Assembly (NCBI GenBank): GCA_016840285.1
Contig: JAEOSR010000063.1
Coordinates: forward strand, 1-64,000
Origin: Candidatus Hodarchaeota archaeon
GTDB lineage: Archaea > Asgardarchaeota > Heimdallarchaeia > Hodarchaeales > Hodarchaeaceae
DNA: 64,000 nucleotides
Direction of reading: 5' to 3'
Within the stretch, counting starts at the first letter, position 1; every line of letters starts with the position of its first letter. Shown here in pieces: positions 63,901 to 64,000 of this stretch. The notes beneath the pieces are model-generated. The model worked only from the letters and a program-made list of their open reading frames with translations. It was not told the origin of the DNA and did no database searches. The position numbers and the translations under genes were made by a program.

Positions 63901-64000
63901 GACACACGGGGTAACGATAGGGGATGTTAAAAGTAAAGAAAACATTATAGCTATAAATAGAGGGTTACAAAGATTTCAAAGAGGGAACGAAAATGCAGGG
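60995..64000 (+). CDS. Large protein of unknown function, open to the window end
   Basis: At least 1002 codons from ATG 60995 without a stop, truncated by the window. Residues 1-350 are acidic and helical with imperfect repeats: SHDSVTEEK, SHNSVLERD and CHESVTEGK near residues 83, 181 and 237, and QELDxxxxRI/ERLD-type helices at two places. From ~residue 365 the protein becomes mixed alpha/beta (FRWQNWFNGYIENFLTEEYL, then DIIAVLPFKRPKK, IYKYYMTYDSINRKVV). No known domain, transmembrane helix or catalytic motif is recognised. The body uses AGA/AGG for nearly all Arg, unlike earlier genes in the window, which suggests recent acquisition or a mobile origin. Confidence 0.75.
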   Translation, partial: MAFEQEHTEELEQLQKQKENERIQQELDLALARIENEQIQRALDAAIERLDQQISDQDENTEEQVIDDHEAHQSSSTEEELASHDSVTEEKSDQQNSLGQSIQTWDDKLFSQHEENNDGQPAQIEDFTKSKYSIQEEEVIERDQEVELNLLQMREENKQFQQELDAIIERLDHASEEESSSHNSVLERDHKQLNSLEHLTQSTDERSICHQEECAEEQQTQNLELKNAENSLQEISCHESVTEGKLKQSTQFEKSILASLDHLNHDIIKEKTESSLEKEEKIYYSKQLEETIKHQETLHQKLESSEKEKYVIKKCEHSVIKPITHFQSTVTFQKADSLSESGSEYISNRGAKESFESKKHHIRLEDIFNFRWQNWFNGYIENFLTEEYLSSEILAKVDLLSNGCKFFRKPTKRDLANYMLKISNTKMYNLLPDDELLSIYIDIPIKTSLIDGTSDIIAVLPFKRPKKTSSHEIYLKSNMKGSVVISNNGIHILTSDPDGFNLAKKIADNGLNPDAFRERLILGENLFNKLTFQLNKDDLRQLPQLIIKAVSANKDTNRAFGITATQLGENNISQIRLTDVVETEIDKRKLNEYLKKMNPRFARRSFADIYKYYMTYDSINRKVVSKIEKIEEEIKDLMGSFSLSYDWQAWRYFDSNVDGVIIRYNIDKLDGDATFRIQILGNLTDDGKRTIKNFGEFVTGYKNKKTRIPREITYDKIRQTIRGRSLLNDIRNQSRAMLEEADRFMEDLFPMIELSNQSSNRSLSQSGTRVLNDYRLMTGPGIDYDFSIIQNYHITDEVNEIQPRISYGIGYEISFNKNKFDTIRMDLSQEVIRRTLILEGFQKNILTRNCTEELPGSGIRGYFSHLLDIYESSPGKGWKDILPNDPVYQFYNTRIKQLSMSAGKLSTPVKGWERGRITSTLIQGDRIFNDLYIQLKGSPKKVTFPSNSLVKKTKNKIIKELKTKNRILTTHGVTIGDVKSKENIIAINRGLQRFQRGNENAG

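Noticed and set aside
1..64000. CRISPR array, rRNA, tRNA
   Set aside because: No regularly spaced direct repeats, no rRNA-like conserved blocks and no complete tRNA cloverleaf were recognised by eye; a computational scan would be decisive.

Overview
This window looks like a chromosomal piece of an Asgard archaeon (Asgardarchaeota/Promethearchaeota; the exact lineage cannot be fixed from sequence alone). The DNA is AT-rich. It carries archaeal informational genes: primase small and large subunits, the Hef helicase-nuclease, a Cdc48/VAT AAA ATPase, ribose-1,5-bisphosphate isomerase and a DUF61 protein. Beside these are eukaryote-like signature genes: an Arf-type small GTPase fused to a longin-like domain, a separate longin/roadblock-like protein, a membrane-anchored RING-type protein, and a tubulin/FtsZ-superfamily GTPase with long coiled-coil partners. 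I found no rRNA, tRNA or CRISPR array.

Layout. 1-5.7 kb is a surface-glycan block: a partial GT2, WbqC-like protein, sulfotransferase, GT4, flippase-like membrane protein and mannose-1-phosphate guanylyltransferase. 6.2-11 kb is a compact leftward coenzyme F420 operon, cofD - Dus-like - cofC - cofG - cofH; cofE is not here. 11-24 kb holds lipoate ligase, pyroglutamyl peptidase, two methyltransferases, priS-priL, a second flippase-like protein, a decayed solitary tnpB, a GT87-like membrane protein and hef. 24-26 kb is a three-gene rightward operon of unknown function whose first protein may have a LURP-one/scramblase-like fold. 26-31.3 kb encodes extracytoplasmic or membrane enzymes: arylsulfotransferase-like, HGSNAT/DUF1624-like and an M1 metallopeptidase.

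31.3-35.2 kb contains gene remnants followed by a translationally coupled cassette of two divergent P-loop ATPases and an Mrr-like nuclease-fold protein, a candidate new system. 35.6-41.7 kb has DUF61, a membrane FKBP-like protein, two stand-alone receiver proteins, a PAC2 protein, a PD-(D/E)XK protein, the RING protein and a sugar nucleotidyltransferase. 42.7-49.6 kb is the most striking part: a four-gene leftward operon with a 1171-residue helical protein, a noncanonical tubulin/FtsZ-like GTPase and two further helical proteins, meeting a longin-like gene tail to tail.

50-55.9 kb returns to housekeeping genes (CinA-like, Cdc48, Arf-longin, R15P isomerase). 55.9-57.1 kb is a gene-poor stretch with a broken Mrr-like gene. 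57.1-60.8 kb encodes a MacB/FtsX-type ABC exporter pair. From 60,995 to the window edge runs an open frame of at least 1002 codons, truncated by the window, with a repeat-bearing acidic N-terminus and an AGA/ATA-rich body unlike its neighbours.

All family assignments come from reading motifs by eye; no database search was run.
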